In this document: piece by piece, positions 25,279-33,693 of the stretch | Layout of the letters: every line of letters begins with the position of its first letter | Position numbering within the stretch: position 1 is the first letter of the stretch | The notes under the pieces: generated by a model | What the model was told of the DNA's origin: nothing | Seen by the model: the letters and a program-made list of their open reading frames with translations, nothing else | Database searches by the model: none | Origin: Chryseobacterium cucumeris | Lineage (GTDB): Bacteria; Bacteroidota; Bacteroidia; Flavobacteriales; Weeksellaceae | Reading direction: 5' to 3' | Assembly (NCBI RefSeq): GCF_001593385.1 | Contig: NZ_LUVZ01000001.1 | Coordinates: 868,001 to 932,000, forward strand | DNA length: 64,000 bases | Program-made: the position numbers and the translations under genes

Positions 25279-28200
25279 TTACATTGTCTCCATTTTGAAG
25301 CTCATGCTTTCGATTACTTTTAGAATTGCTTCTACCGTATCCATTGAAGTTAAACAAGGAACACCGTTTTCCACACTCATTCTTCTGATCTGGAATCCGT
25401 CTCTTTCTGCCTGCTTACCTTTTGTAGTGGTATTTACAACATACTGAACTTTTCCTTTCTGGATCAGGTCGATAAGATTTACACTTTCTTCTCCGATTTT
25501 GTATCCGATTTTGCAAGGGATTCCTTTTTCTTCGAAGAACTTCGCAGTACCTTCCGTAGCCCAGATTCTGAATCCAACTTCATGGAATCTTGCTGCAAGA
25601 GCTGCTGCTTCATCTTTATGCTTATCAGCTACTGTGAACAGGATAGATCCGTGCATAGGAACTTTTCTTCCCGCTGCTACCAATCCTTTGTAAAGTGCTT
25701 TTTCAAGGGTTGTATCTTTCCCCATAACTTCTCCTGTAGACTTCATTTCAGGGCCTAAAGAGATATCAACTTTCGTTAGTTTTGAGAAAGAGAATACCGG
25801 CACTTTTACAAATACTCCTTCTTTGTTTGAAACTAATCCGTTTTCGTAGCCTAAATCTTTCAGTTTTTGTCCCAGAATTGCCTTTGTAGCAAGATTCGCC
25901 ATTGGAACTTCTGTGATTTTAGATAAGAAAGGAACTGTTCTTGAAGAACGAGGGTTTACTTCGATTACATATACATTTCCTTCGAAAAGAACGTACTGGA
26001 TATTCATTAATCCGATAACGTTTAATCCTTTTGCCAGTCTCTGTGTGTAGTCTACCAAAGTATCAATCTCGCTCTGAGATATATTTTGTGGCGGATACAC
26101 TGCGATTGAGTCTCCGGAGTGAACTCCTGCTCTTTCGATATGCTCCATAATTCCTGGAATCACTACTGTTTCACCGTCACAGATTGCATCTACTTCAATT
26201 TCCTTTCCTACCATGTATTTGTCTACTAATACAGGGTGCTCAGGGCTTGCTTCTACTGCATTTTCCATGTAGTGAGCCAGTTCTGCTTCTGCGTATACAA
26301 TTTCCATTGCTCTACCTCCAAGAACGTAGCTTGGACGTACCAATACCGGATATCCGATTTCGTTGGCAATTTTTATAGCTTCTTCTTTCGAAGTTGAAGT
26401 TCTTCCTTTTGGCTGAGGAATTCCAAGCTCCTGAAGTGCTTTTTCAAACTTATCTCTGTTTTCAGCTCTGTCAAGATCTTCCAGTGAAGTTCCTAAGATC
26501 TGTACTCCGTGAGCGGCTAGTTTATCGGCAAGGTTAATCGCTGTCTGCCCTCCGAACTGTACCACTACTCCTTTTGGTTTTTCAAGCTCGATGATGTTCA
26601 TTACATCTTCTTCTGTAAGCGGCTCGAAGTAAAGTTTATCTGAAATTGAGAAGTCTGTAGAAACTGTCTCAGGGTTGTTGTTGATGATAATCGCTTCGTA
26701 ACCCATTTCTTTGATTGCCCATACGGAGTGAACCGTTGCATAGTCAAATTCTACTCCCTGTCCGATTCTGATAGGCCCGGAACCTAGTACGATGATTTTT
26801 TCTTTATCTGAAACAACGCTTTCATTCTCTTCTTCGTAAGTTCCGTAGAAGTAAGGCGTTTCACTTTCAAATTCAGCGGCGCAGGTATCTACCATTTTGT
26901 ACACCGGCATGATTCCGTTTTCTTTTCTGAAGTTGAAAACCTCACGCTCTTTTACATCCCAAAGAACTGCGATATTGATGTCTGCAAAGCCTAATCTCTT
27001 CGCTTCAATCAGGGTTTCTTTATCGAATTTGTTTTCAGCGATTACTTTTTCGAAGTCAACTAATTTTTTCAGTTTCCAGATGAAGAATTTATCGATTTTA
27101 CTCCATTCTACAATCTGTTCCCAGTCGTATCCTCTTCTTAAAGCATCCCCGATGATGAATAATCTTTCGTCATCACATACTCTGATTCTTCTTTCGATTT
27201 CTTCAGCAGTAAGTGCCTGAGCCTGCTTGGTTTTTAAACCTAAATGCTTGATTCCCGTTTCCAGTGAACGAATCGCTTTCTGTAATGATTCTTCAAGGTT
27301 TCTTCCGATTGCCATTACTTCTCCGGTAGCTTTCATTTGAGTGGAAAGTCTTCTGTCTGCCGTTTCGAATTTATCGAATGGGAATCTTGGGAATTTTGTT
27401 ACCACATAGTCAAGAGCCGGCTCGAAACATGCGTATGTTTTTCCTGTTACCGGGTTCATGATTTCGTCCAGAGTCAATCCTACAGCAATCTTTGCAGCAA
27501 TCTTTGCAATCGGGTAACCTGTTGCTTTACTTGCTAATGCTGATGAACGGGAAACTCTCGGGTTTACTTCGATGATATAGTAATCGAATGAATGCGGATC
27601 TAAAGCTAACTGTACGTTACATCCTCCTTCAATTCCTAATGCTCTGATGATTTTCAGTGAAGCATTTCTCAGCAGCTGATATTCTCTGTCTGAAAGCGTC
27701 TGAGAAGGCGCAACTACGATAGAGTCTCCTGTGTGAACACCTACCGGGTCTATATTTTCCATGTTACAAACCACAATGGCGTTGTCGTTTGCATCACGCA
27801 TTACTTCGTATTCAATTTCTTTGAAACCTGCGATTGATTTTTCAATAAGACACTGTGTAACCGGGCTGTGTTTTAGTCCCAATTCAGCGATTTCTTTCAA
27901 TTCAGCTTCTGTGGAAGCGATACCACCTCCGGTTCCTCCCATTGTAAAGGCAGGACGAACAATTACAGGATATCCGATTTCATCTGCAAAAGCAAGAGCT
28001 CCTTCAACCGTATTTACGATATCAGATTCCGGTACCGGCTCGTTCAGTTCTCTCATCAGCTCACGGAAAAGATCTCTGTCTTCTGCTCTGTTGATGGCAG
28101 AAAGTTTTGTTCCCAATACTTCCACTTTGCACTCTTCAAGAATTCCTGATTTCTCCAGTTCTACCGCCATGTTAAGACCTGTCTGGCCTCCAAGGGTTGG

Positions 28201-28461
28201 TAATAAAGCATCCGGACGTTCTTTTCTGATGATGTGGCTTACAAACTGTAATGAAATCGGCTCAATATATACTTTATCAGCGATTTCCACATCCGTCATG
28301 ATCGTTGCAGGGTTTGAGTTGATCAAAATTACTTTGTAGCCTTCTTCTTTCAAAGACAAACAAGCCTGCGTTCCTGCGTAATCAAATTCAGCTGCCTGAC
28401 CAATGATGATAGGTCCTGAACCGATTACTAAAATTGTTTTTATATCTGTACGTTTTGCCAT
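25279..28461 (-). CDS. carB: Carbamoyl-phosphate synthase large subunit
   Basis: 1060 residues, full length. It makes carbamoyl phosphate from bicarbonate, two ATP and ammonia delivered by CarA, for both pyrimidine and arginine synthesis. Two ATP-grasp halves are visible, opening with [20 protein letters not shown] and [19 protein letters not shown]; the first ends in [18 protein letters not shown] and the second in [15 protein letters not shown]. The C-terminal MGS-like regulatory domain ([26 protein letters not shown] onward) is present. It is the last gene of the pyr operon, separated from carA by the four-helix-bundle gene and its flanking repeats. Confidence 0.98.
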   Translation of the reverse strand: MAKRTDIKTILVIGSGPIIIGQAAEFDYAGTQACLSLKEEGYKVILINSNPATIMTDVEIADKVYIEPISLQFVSHIIRKERPDALLPTLGGQTGLNMAVELEKSGILEECKVEVLGTKLSAINRAEDRDLFRELMRELNEPVPESDIVNTVEGALAFADEIGYPVIVRPAFTMGGTGGGIASTEAELKEIAELGLKHSPVTQCLIEKSIAGFKEIEYEVMRDANDNAIVVCNMENIDPVGVHTGDSIVVAPSQTLSDREYQLLRNASLKIIRALGIEGGCNVQLALDPHSFDYYIIEVNPRVSRSSALASKATGYPIAKIAAKIAVGLTLDEIMNPVTGKTYACFEPALDYVVTKFPRFPFDKFETADRRLSTQMKATGEVMAIGRNLEESLQKAIRSLETGIKHLGLKTKQAQALTAEEIERRIRVCDDERLFIIGDALRRGYDWEQIVEWSKIDKFFIWKLKKLVDFEKVIAENKFDKETLIEAKRLGFADINIAVLWDVKEREVFNFRKENGIMPVYKMVDTCAAEFESETPYFYGTYEEENESVVSDKEKIIVLGSGPIRIGQGVEFDYATVHSVWAIKEMGYEAIIINNNPETVSTDFSISDKLYFEPLTEEDVMNIIELEKPKGVVVQFGGQTAINLADKLAAHGVQILGTSLEDLDRAENRDKFEKALQELGIPQPKGRTSTSKEEAIKIANEIGYPVLVRPSYVLGGRAMEIVYAEAELAHYMENAVEASPEHPVLVDKYMVGKEIEVDAICDGETVVIPGIMEHIERAGVHSGDSIAVYPPQNISQSEIDTLVDYTQRLAKGLNVIGLMNIQYVLFEGNVYVIEVNPRSSRTVPFLSKITEVPMANLATKAILGQKLKDLGYENGLVSNKEGVFVKVPVFSFSKLTKVDISLGPEMKSTGEVMGKDTTLEKALYKGLVAAGRKVPMHGSILFTVADKHKDEAAALAARFHEVGFRIWATEGTAKFFEEKGIPCKIGYKIGEESVNLIDLIQKGKVQYVVNTTTKGKQAERDGFQIRRMSVENGVPCLTSMDTVEAILKVIESMSFKMETM

Positions 28462-28480
28462 TTTTCTTTTTTTAGATACA

Positions 28481-28905
28481 AGATGTTAGATGTCAGATTT
28501 CAGACTTCCAACAGGTTGTTTTACTTTTTTAAATTAGATTTGAATGTATAAATCATTCTTTGAATTTCATTTAGATTTGATATTAAACCATTAACTTTTT
28601 CTGCTTCAAGTAAATTTAATTCTCTAGTTAAAATTAACTGGGTCTGTAACTCAAAGGAGGATGCATTTGCTATTCCAAGAAAATGATAAAATTCTCTATC
28701 ATTATTTCTTCCTGCACCTTCAGCTATATTTGAAGGAATAGAGATTACAGATCTTTTAATTTGAGAGATCAAACCAAACTTTTCATCTTTAGGTAACTCC
28801 GCACAAATGATATAAACCTGTTTTGCAAGTTCAATAGATTTCTGCCAAAAGACCAATTTTTCAAAATTATGCATGATAAAGTCTGCTATCTGATGTCTAA
28901 TATCT
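28481..28905. mobile_element. Small inserted unit: inverted repeats around a four-helix-bundle gene
   Basis: 27-bp arms at 28481-28507 and 28879-28905 are inverted copies with 22 of 27 matches, built from AGATNTTAGAYNTCAGA words. Between them lies a single gene for an S23/Avd-like protein. The unit interrupts the carA-carB gap, which is otherwise a tight operon junction. Whether it moves is unknown; no transposase or reverse transcriptase is present. Confidence 0.5.
28521..28874 (-). CDS. Four-helix bundle protein (S23/IVP, Avd-like)
   Basis: 117 residues from the ATG at 28874. An upstream in-frame ATG at 28913 would add 13 residues that are only the translation of the flanking repeat, so I reject it. 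The family signature is clear: FEKLVFWQKSIELAKQVY, LISQIKRSVISIPSNIAEGAGR, FYHFLGIANASSFELQTQLIL. Relatives are encoded in intervening sequences of 23S rRNA genes and resemble the accessory protein Avd of diversity-generating retroelements, which binds nucleic acid. It sits between carA and carB in the same orientation and so would be co-transcribed with the pyrimidine operon. Confidence 0.9.
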   Translation of the reverse strand: MHNFEKLVFWQKSIELAKQVYIICAELPKDEKFGLISQIKRSVISIPSNIAEGAGRNNDREFYHFLGIANASSFELQTQLILTRELNLLEAEKVNGLISNLNEIQRMIYTFKSNLKK

Positions 28906-28915
28906 GAAGTCACTC

Positions 28916-29989
28916 TTATTTCTTAAAGTCCTCCATCATTTGAATGAACTCATCAAACAGGTAATTTGCATCTTCAGGACCCGGGCTTGCTTCAGGGTGA
29001 TACTGAACGGAGAAACAAGGGTGGATTTTGTGTTTTAATCCTTCGTTTGTTCTGTCATTTAAGGCAATGTGTGTTTCGATAAGGTCTGTTCCTTTTAAAC
29101 TTTCCTGATCAACAGCATACCCATGGTTTTGAGAAGTAATGGCTACTGTATTTTTCTCCAGATCCAATACCGGGTGGTTTCCTCCTCTGTGTCCGAATTT
29201 CAGCTTGAAAGTTTTCGCTCCACAAGCAAGACCAATTAACTGATGTCCTAAACAGATTCCGAAGATTGGAACTTTTCCTAATAATCCTCTGATCATATCC
29301 AAGGCGTGTGGTACATCTTCCGGGTCACCAGGACCGTTTGATAGCATGATACCGTCCGGATTCATCAATAGAATTTCTTCTGCAGTCGTGTCTTGAGAAA
29401 CCACGATGATGTCACAGTTTCTTTGAGACAATTCTCTGATAATTCCCAGTTTTGCACCGAAATCTACTAGGACCACTTTGAAACCTCTGTTCGGGTTAGC
29501 GTAAGGTGTTTTTGTAGAAACCTCCTCTACCTGATTGGTTGGGAAAGTTGTTGATTTCAACTCAGAAGCTACAGCAGCTTCGTCAGCATCATCGTTTACA
29601 ATTTTTCCTTTTACTACTCCATGGTTACGAAGAACTCTTGTCAGTCTTCTGGTGTCGATACCTGAAATTCCTGAAAGGTTTTTCTTTTTAAATAATTCAT
29701 CTAAAGTAATCTGAGTACGGAAATTGGAAGGAAGATCGCACAGTTCTTTTACGATAAGCCCTTTAATTGCCGGCTCGATACTTTCATAATCATCACGGTT
29801 AATACCATAATTTCCGATAAGCGGATAGGTCATACAAACTATCTGACCACAGTATGATGGGTCAGAGATCAATTCCTGATACCCTGTCATTCCGGTATTG
29901 AAAACTACTTCCCCTGCAGTTTCCAATTCTGCTCCGAAACCTTCTCCATGAAACACTTCACCGGACTCCAGTATTAATTTTTTCTTCAT
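28916..29989 (-). CDS. carA: Carbamoyl-phosphate synthase small subunit
   Basis: 357 residues. It is the glutamine amidotransferase that feeds ammonia to CarB. The N-terminal CPSase small-chain domain (LESGEVFHGEGFG, FNTGMTGYQELISDPSY) is followed by a class I glutaminase with the nucleophile Cys246 in GICLGHQ and the His/Glu of QYHPEASPGPED. Second gene of the pyr operon, about 115 bp after pyrB across a degenerate AAAGTA-type repeat tract. Confidence 0.97.
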   Translation of the reverse strand: MKKKLILESGEVFHGEGFGAELETAGEVVFNTGMTGYQELISDPSYCGQIVCMTYPLIGNYGINRDDYESIEPAIKGLIVKELCDLPSNFRTQITLDELFKKKNLSGISGIDTRRLTRVLRNHGVVKGKIVNDDADEAAVASELKSTTFPTNQVEEVSTKTPYANPNRGFKVVLVDFGAKLGIIRELSQRNCDIIVVSQDTTAEEILLMNPDGIMLSNGPGDPEDVPHALDMIRGLLGKVPIFGICLGHQLIGLACGAKTFKLKFGHRGGNHPVLDLEKNTVAITSQNHGYAVDQESLKGTDLIETHIALNDRTNEGLKHKIHPCFSVQYHPEASPGPEDANYLFDEFIQMMEDFKK

Positions 29990-30026
29990 TTTAAACTTTT
30001 ATCTCTTATTATTTTATATGTCATTA

Positions 30027-30103
30027 ACAGGTCGCCCCTACGCGGCTCTTTACCTTTTTACTTTTTACTTTTTACTTTTACCCTGGCTCTTTTACCTTGG
30101 TTC
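30027..30103. repeat. Degenerate TTTTTAC tract between pyrB and carA
   Basis: CTTTTTA words repeat about every 7-8 bp (30049-30078), flanked by TTTACC and GGTCGCCCCTACG. It is one of the short-period tracts scattered in this window; no protein or RNA feature is evident in it. Confidence 0.5.
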
Positions 30104-30994
30104 TTATTTAAAAGTATACCCCTTACTTTCCAACGCTTCTTTCAAAATGGCCATTCTGGCGAAAACACCATTTTCCATTTGTTTAAAGACTCTTGATCTT
30201 TCACATTCTACAAGATCTGAATCTATCTCGACACCTCTGTTGATCGGAGCCGGATGCATGACGATTGCTTCTTTTTTCATGGCCTGTTCTCTTTCTTTGG
30301 TCAGACCATATCTTTTATGGTACTCTGAAGCAGTGAAGCTCATTGCTGCATCGTGTCTTTCATGCTGGATTCTTAATAACATCAGAACATCCACTTCAGC
30401 GATCAGCTCATCCACTGACATATACGTTCCGTTGATCAAGGCTCCTTCATCAAACCATTGTTCCGGTCCTGAGAAGTATACTTTTGCTCCCAGTCTTCTT
30501 AATGCTTCTGCATTTGAATTGGCAACACGGCTGTGTTTTACATCTCCTACAATTCCCACCTTCAGTCCTTCAAACTTTCCGAATTCCTGATAGATGGTCA
30601 TCAGATCCAGCATACACTGTGAAGGATGGTTTCCTGTACCATCTCCTCCGTTGATTACCGGAATCTTAATATTTTTCAATTCCTCGAAGTATCTGTCTTT
30701 CTTATCACGGATCACTACAAGGTTCACTCCTATACTTTCAATGGTCTTTACAGTGTCATAAAGACTCTCACCTTTGTTTACCGAACTGTGTGATGCATCA
30801 AAAGGAACTACCTGAAGTCCCAGTTTTCTTTCCGCAAGATCGAAGCTTGTCTTCGTTCTTGTACTGTCTTCGAAGAAAAGGTTTGAGCAAAAAACTTCTC
30901 CTTCAATTTTAGCAGTTTTACCATTTGCAAAAGCCAGTGCTTCTGTCAGTATACTGTTGATTCTCTCGGTGCTTAGTTCTGTAATCGTAAACAT
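30104..30994 (-). CDS. pyrB: Aspartate carbamoyltransferase catalytic subunit
   Basis: 296 residues from the ATG at 30994; the longer frame starting at 31033 would be translated out of the attenuator hairpin and is rejected. It condenses carbamoyl phosphate with aspartate, the first committed pyrimidine step. The carbamoyl-phosphate loop is [12 protein letters not shown] and the aspartate side shows [11 protein letters not shown] and the central [16 protein letters not shown]. No pyrI regulatory subunit is near. It is first in pyrB-carA-carB, so one leader controls supply of carbamoyl phosphate and its first use. Confidence 0.96.
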   Translation of the reverse strand: MFTITELSTERINSILTEALAFANGKTAKIEGEVFCSNLFFEDSTRTKTSFDLAERKLGLQVVPFDASHSSVNKGESLYDTVKTIESIGVNLVVIRDKKDRYFEELKNIKIPVINGGDGTGNHPSQCMLDLMTIYQEFGKFEGLKVGIVGDVKHSRVANSNAEALRRLGAKVYFSGPEQWFDEGALINGTYMSVDELIAEVDVLMLLRIQHERHDAAMSFTASEYHKRYGLTKEREQAMKKEAIVMHPAPINRGVEIDSDLVECERSRVFKQMENGVFARMAILKEALESKGYTFK

Positions 30995-31011
30995 AATTCT
31001 AATTTTTGGGC

Positions 31012-31041
31012 ATAAAAAAAGCGAAGACAACAATCTTCGCT
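31012..31041 (-). terminator. Intrinsic terminator in the pyrB leader (attenuator)
   Basis: On the minus strand AGCGAAGA pairs with TCTTCGCT (31020-31041), an 8-bp perfect stem with a 6-nt loop, followed by T7. It stands only about 20 bp before the pyrB start and downstream of a consensus promoter, so it must be read through for expression. The stop codon of the leader frame overlaps the first stem arm by two bases. Confidence 0.8.
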
Positions 31042-31111
31042 AATAACAATAAATATCGTAAAGGGCGCTTTCGCCCGGTAAATCTAATGATATAAATGCT
31101 TTTTTATTCAT
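31040..31111 (-). CDS. Leader peptide of the pyr operon
   Basis: A 23-codon frame: it starts MNKKAFISLDL and ends ALYDIYCY. Its last eight codons are U-rich in the RNA (13 U in 24 nt) and its TAG overlaps the 5' arm of the terminator. A ribosome at the stop would cover that arm and let RNA polymerase pass. This is the logic of the E. coli pyrBI attenuator (low UTP slows the polymerase so the ribosome catches up). A GC-rich hairpin (31063-31076) inside the frame could act as the pause site. The ATG lies about six bases after the -7 element, so the message would be nearly leaderless. Translation is inferred, not shown. Confidence 0.55.
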   Translation of the reverse strand: MNKKAFISLDLPGESALYDIYCY

Positions 31112-31117
31112 TAGGTG

Positions 31118-31148
31118 CAAAGATACAACAATTTCATGAACCTACAAA
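31118..31148 (-). promoter_or_regulatory. Promoter of the pyr operon
   Basis: The -7 element TATCTTTG (31118-31125) and a -33 TTTG (31145-31148) are 19 bp apart on the minus strand, an exact Bacteroidota promoter. The start of transcription is predicted near 31110-31113. Confidence 0.75.
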
Positions 31149-31206
31149 AATTATGTTTAAAATAAATTAAAAACTTCAGTCTTTCCTTATTCTCATTTAA
31201 AATTAA

Positions 31207-31214
31207 TATTTTTG
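31207..31214 (+). promoter_or_regulatory. -7 element for the Lrp-type regulator
   Basis: TATTTTTG matches TAnnTTTG, 19 bp before the ATG at 31234. The -33 element is not clear. Confidence 0.5.
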
Positions 31215-31233
31215 TTAGCACACAACTTTATTT

Positions 31234-31695
31234 ATGGATTTAAAAGACAAAATGATTCTCAGTATTATTCAAGAAGATTCTACATTATCGGTTAAAGAAA
31301 TTTCCGAAAAGATAGGTCTTACCTTTACTCCTACGTATGAGCGAATCAAACAACTGGAGAAGCAGGGCATCATTGAAAAATACGTAGGTCTTTTAAACCG
31401 TGAAAAACTGGGTCTGAATATCATCGTTTATTGCAATGTCCGTCTTAAGGAGCAATCCAAAAAAGTATTGGAGACCTTTGAGGACAACATTTCCAAATAC
31501 GACGAAGTTCAGGAAATCACCAGCCTTTCCGGGGAATATGATTATATGCTGAAAATTATCGCGAAAGATATCAATTCCTATAATGAGTTTGCCGTGAGCG
31601 TAATTTCAAACCTTCCCAACATCGGACAATATCACAGTTCTATTGTACTTCACGAGGTGAAAAAATCCACCAAGTTTAAAATTGATCTGGAATAA
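31234..31695 (+). CDS. Lrp/AsnC family transcriptional regulator
   Basis: 153 residues. An N-terminal HTH (DLKDKMILSIIQEDSTLSVKEISEKIGLTFTPTYERIKQLEKQGII) is followed by the ligand-binding RAM/AsnC domain (YDEVQEITSLSGEYDYMLKIIAKDINSYNEF). Family members sense amino acids and form octamers on DNA. It is divergent from the pyr operon and just upstream of the arginine cluster, so control of one of these is plausible but not shown by the sequence. Confidence 0.92.
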   Translation: MDLKDKMILSIIQEDSTLSVKEISEKIGLTFTPTYERIKQLEKQGIIEKYVGLLNREKLGLNIIVYCNVRLKEQSKKVLETFEDNISKYDEVQEITSLSGEYDYMLKIIAKDINSYNEFAVSVISNLPNIGQYHSSIVLHEVKKSTKFKIDLE

Positions 31696-32132
31696 TCCCT
31701 CTCATTTTAAACTCATTATTCATTCCTATTTCAATTGTTGGAAATCTTTGATTTTCTTGCGCCTTAAAAGTAATATCTATTATACAATTCCTTGCACCTT
31801 TGTGTATACCAACAATTTTCATTTCTACTATCTTGTTTAGAAAACGCAAAGACGCAAAAGAAATTTATTAATTTTATGCTTTAAGGCGCAAAGATTTTAT
31901 CTCCGATAAAATTTTATATAGCAGATTTAATCTCAATTTCCAACCATAGTAAGTTTAAAGATCAATCATCAAATTCAAAGAGCGGAGTAAAATCCAACCA
32001 TTAAGATCACTTAAGCAGTTAAGATTTATTAAAGATTAAGGTTTCCACAAACGAAAAGACAGCAGGCTAAAATATTTTTAGAATTTCCACTGATTTTTAC
32101 CTAAGTTTTTGACGACCTTAATGGCTTAGATT
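31696..32132. repeat. Gene-free stretch with inverted GCGCAAAG arms
   Basis: No gene. Arms at about 31752-31770 (TTCTTGCGCCTTAAAAG) and 31848-31913 (CGCAAAGACGCAAAAG, CTTTAAGGCGCAAAG) are inverted copies. The 26 bp at 31888-31913 are identical to 5655-5680 and contain a small palindrome (TTTTATC, 3 nt, GATAAAA). The remainder to 32132 is AT-rich with no clear signal. Confidence 0.6.
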
Positions 32133-33437
32133 CTAACCCAATAATTTATTTTTCAGTTTATTGAACTGATATTCTATTTTGTCCAGGCAAAGATTTCCGA
32201 TACTTCCCTGGTGGGTATGTTCAAGGTTTCCAGGTTCAAATTCAAACTCATTATTTTCAATCTCCTGCCCTACTTTCACATAAGCATCACGGAAAGAGCT
32301 CCCGCTTTTCACCTCTTCATTGATCTTTTCCACACTGAAAAGGTATTTGTATTTTTCATCCTCAAGAATCCCGTCTTTTACCTTAACATTTGGTAAAGTA
32401 TAGCTTAGGATCTCCAGACATTCTTTCAGGGAATCAATAGCCGGGAAAAGAATTTCTTTGGTCAACTGTACATCTCTGTGATATCCTGAAGGCAGATTGC
32501 TTGTCAAAAGAATCAACTCATTGGGAAGTGACTGAATTCTGTTGCATCGTGCGCGAACCAGCTCAAAGATATCCGGATTTTTTTTGTGCGGCATAATACT
32601 GCTTCCCGTAGTAAATTCTTTTGGAAAGCTGATAAAATCAAAATTCTGGCTTAGATACAAACATACATCATAAGCAAATTTCCCAAGTGTTCCAGCTAAA
32701 GTAGCCATTGCCATTGATAACATTTTTTCTGACTTTCCACGGGTCATCTGAGCATACACCGAATTATAGTTCATCGACTGGAAGCCTAGATTGTAAGTGG
32801 TACTTTCACGATTGATCGGGAAAGATGAACCATAACCAGCCGCTGATCCTAATGGGTTTTTATTAATGATGTTCTTTACTGAAAATAACATTTCCACGTC
32901 ATCCAAAAGCGCTTCTGCATAAGCTCCAAACCACAATCCAAACGAGGAAGGCATTGCAATCTGCAAGTGAGTATATCCTGGAAGCAAAACGTTTTTATGC
33001 TGATCTGCCAGTTGAATTAAAATCTGGAAAAACTCATCTGTAAGGGCTGTGATCTCACGGATTTCATCCAATAAATACAATTTGATATCCAGTAAAACCT
33101 GATCATTTCTTGATCTTGCCGTATGGATTTTCTTTCCTGTATCTCCTAATTTTTCAATTAAGATTGCTTCTACCTGAGAATGGATATCCTCAGCTTCTTT
33201 ATCAATTTCAAAAGTCCCATCCTCAATTTGATTTAAGATACTATTTAAGACAGATAACATCTGTTCTGACTCTTCCTGAGTGATAATTCCGGTTTCTGCC
33301 AGCATCTTGCAATGGGCCATAGAGCCTTTTACGTCATATTTGGCTAAACGTTCATCAAAGTCAAGGTCTTTACCGACTGTAAAGTTATTGACTAGTATAT
33401 TGGTGGCAAGGTCATCCTTCTGCCATATTTTTTTCAT
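32133..33437 (-). CDS. argH: Argininosuccinate lyase
   Basis: 434 residues. It cleaves argininosuccinate to arginine and fumarate, the last step of arginine synthesis. The fumarase/aspartase signature TGSSIMPHKKNPD carries the catalytic Ser loop, and HTARSRNDQV and GYTHLQIAMPSSF are the other conserved blocks. The start MKKIWQKDD fits the family. Last gene of the arginine cluster; a 250-bp gap with a repeat tract separates it from argE. Confidence 0.96.
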   Translation of the reverse strand: MKKIWQKDDLATNILVNNFTVGKDLDFDERLAKYDVKGSMAHCKMLAETGIITQEESEQMLSVLNSILNQIEDGTFEIDKEAEDIHSQVEAILIEKLGDTGKKIHTARSRNDQVLLDIKLYLLDEIREITALTDEFFQILIQLADQHKNVLLPGYTHLQIAMPSSFGLWFGAYAEALLDDVEMLFSVKNIINKNPLGSAAGYGSSFPINRESTTYNLGFQSMNYNSVYAQMTRGKSEKMLSMAMATLAGTLGKFAYDVCLYLSQNFDFISFPKEFTTGSSIMPHKKNPDIFELVRARCNRIQSLPNELILLTSNLPSGYHRDVQLTKEILFPAIDSLKECLEILSYTLPNVKVKDGILEDEKYKYLFSVEKINEEVKSGSSFRDAYVKVGQEIENNEFEFEPGNLEHTHQGSIGNLCLDKIEYQFNKLKNKLLG

Positions 33438-33574
33438 ATTCTCTGATTTAAAATACTGATGGGTCTTGACAAGCCCGGCAAGGCAATCCTTATTACTAAT
33501 AACTATAAAAAAACATTTCCTTATGTGAAGCTTTCATTCCTAATTTTCTTTTTTGCATAAATCTTTTAAAAACT

Positions 33575-33690
33575 AAACTTCATGCCTGCCGGACGGAGTC
33601 AAAACATATATTGAGCCGGAAGTCTGATGCTGGAGGCTGGAAGCTAATAACACACTGCAATAACTTCCATCTTCCTACACCCATCTTCCA
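33575..33690. repeat. Inverted GGAAG-word tracts between argH and argE
   Basis: A left tract (33612-33644: GGAAGTCTGATGCTGGAGG, then CTGGAAGC) and a right tract (33664-33694: AACTTCCATCTTCC, CCATCTTCCATTC) are inverted degenerate copies about 20-40 bp apart, ending at the argE stop codon. Short-period tract like the others in the window. Confidence 0.5.
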
Positions 33691-33693
33691 TTC

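Noticed and set aside
28875..28913. N-terminal extension of the four-helix-bundle protein to 28913
   Set aside because: The 13 added residues (MTSDIRHQIADFI) are the translation of the inverted-repeat arm; the family begins at MHNFEKL.
30018..30590. 190-codon plus-strand frame over pyrB
   Set aside because: Antisense shadow of pyrB with Ser/Leu/Pro-rich translation typical of the reverse frame of a real gene; likewise the long frame at 27761-28339 over carB.
30995..31033. Longer pyrB start at 31033
   Set aside because: Those codons lie in the terminator hairpin and its T-run; the family begins at MFTITELS.
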